In this document: piece by piece, positions 5,783 to 6,088 of the stretch
How the letters are laid out: each line of letters begins with the position of its first letter
Numbering within the stretch: the stretch's first letter is position 1
NCBI GenBank assembly: GCA_001795165.1
Contig: MGNS01000126.1
Coordinates: forward strand, 1-6,088
DNA from: Chloroflexi bacterium RBG_16_57_11
GTDB taxonomy: Bacteria > Chloroflexota > Anaerolineae > Anaerolineales > UBA4823
Length of the DNA: 6,088 nucleotides
Reading direction: 5' to 3'
Program-made: the position numbers and the translations under genes
Notes under the pieces: generated by a model
Databases searched by the model: none
What the model saw: the letters and a program-made list of their open reading frames with translations, nothing else
Told to the model about the DNA's origin: nothing

Positions 5783-6088
5783 ATGAAGGGCCAAATTTGT
5801 ATTCGCGGTGCACGCCTGCACAACCTGAAGAATATTAATCTCGATATCCCCAAAAACCAGCTGGTCGTACTCACCGGGCTGTCCGGCTCCGGAAAATCCA
5901 CCCTGGGTTTCGACCTTCTGCATAAGGAAGGCCAGCGCCAATATATGGAGTCGCTTGGCATGGTCACATTCGGTTTGTCACGGTCGCCGGTCGATTCGAT
6001 CAGCGGGCTTTCACCTTCGATTAGCTTAGATCAACACCTGACCAACCAAAGCCCGCGCTCGACCGTAGGAACTGTCACCGAGGTCTAC
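5783..6088 (+). CDS. UvrA-family ABC ATPase, 5' part only (runs off the window)
   Basis: The first 102 codons of a UvrA-type ATPase are present, open to the last base. It begins IRGARLHNLKNINLDIP, followed by Walker A GLSGSGKST (32-40), FDLLHKEGQRQYMESL (43-58), GLSPSISLDQ (75-84) and PRSTVGTVTEVY (91-102), all hallmarks of UvrA domain I. UvrA recognises damaged DNA and loads UvrB. However, between ESL and VD this protein has 11 residues (GMVTFGLSRSP) where E. coli UvrA, from memory, has 15 including YARQFL. That fits the shorter UvrA-like paralogues (UvrA2/DrrC-like) better than the main repair UvrA, so no symbol is given. GGAG (5774-5777) lies five bases before the ATG. It is probably co-transcribed with the lipoprotein gene. 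Confidence 0.88.
   Translation, partial: MKGQICIRGARLHNLKNINLDIPKNQLVVLTGLSGSGKSTLGFDLLHKEGQRQYMESLGMVTFGLSRSPVDSISGLSPSISLDQHLTNQSPRSTVGTVTEVY

Overview
The window is ordinary bacterial chromosome, with short intergenic gaps, GC-rich genes and AT-rich control regions. The mix of genes suggests a Chloroflexota (Anaerolineae-like) bacterium: two genes whose -10 box lies 6-7 nt before the ATG, a lipoprotein with a Pro/Thr-rich tether, a SigX5-type sigma factor, DegV and a UvrA-like ATPase. This is inference from family resemblance, not a database result. There is no CRISPR array, tRNA, rRNA, transposase or integrase, and I see no confident novel multi-gene system.

Left part (1-2565). An AT-rich leader with TTGTG/CACAA half-sites precedes a class III nucleotide cyclase carrying an N-terminal four-cysteine module (241-1020). 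It converges on an ECF sigma factor fused to a SnoaL-like domain (2120 to 1044, minus strand). That gene is divergent from a small gene for a dimeric alpha/beta-barrel (ABM-like) protein (2266-2565), and the two share a 145-bp promoter region. The cyclase and sigma factor are both signalling proteins, but nothing in the sequence ties them into one pathway.

Middle (2566-4416). Two perfect hairpins lie back to back. A promoter then follows, built on alternating AAGT/ACTT half-sites every 8 bp. It drives an ArsR-type repressor overlapping an AHSA1-like SRPBCC gene, a common two-gene self-regulated cassette. The SRPBCC gene runs tail to tail into a DegV/FakB-like fatty-acid-binding gene on the minus strand, and their stop codons overlap.

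Right part (4417-6088). After a doubtful 61-codon reading frame, a TATAAT box sits 7 nt before a lipoprotein gene (4692-5771). The lipoprotein's exported domain is an internal tandem duplication with matching cysteines. Eleven bases later a UvrA-family ATPase starts (5783) and runs off the window. The spacing suggests a lipoprotein-UvrA operon.

The observations most worth a second look are the half-site ladder, the apparently leaderless genes, the tandem hairpins and the duplicated lipoprotein domain.
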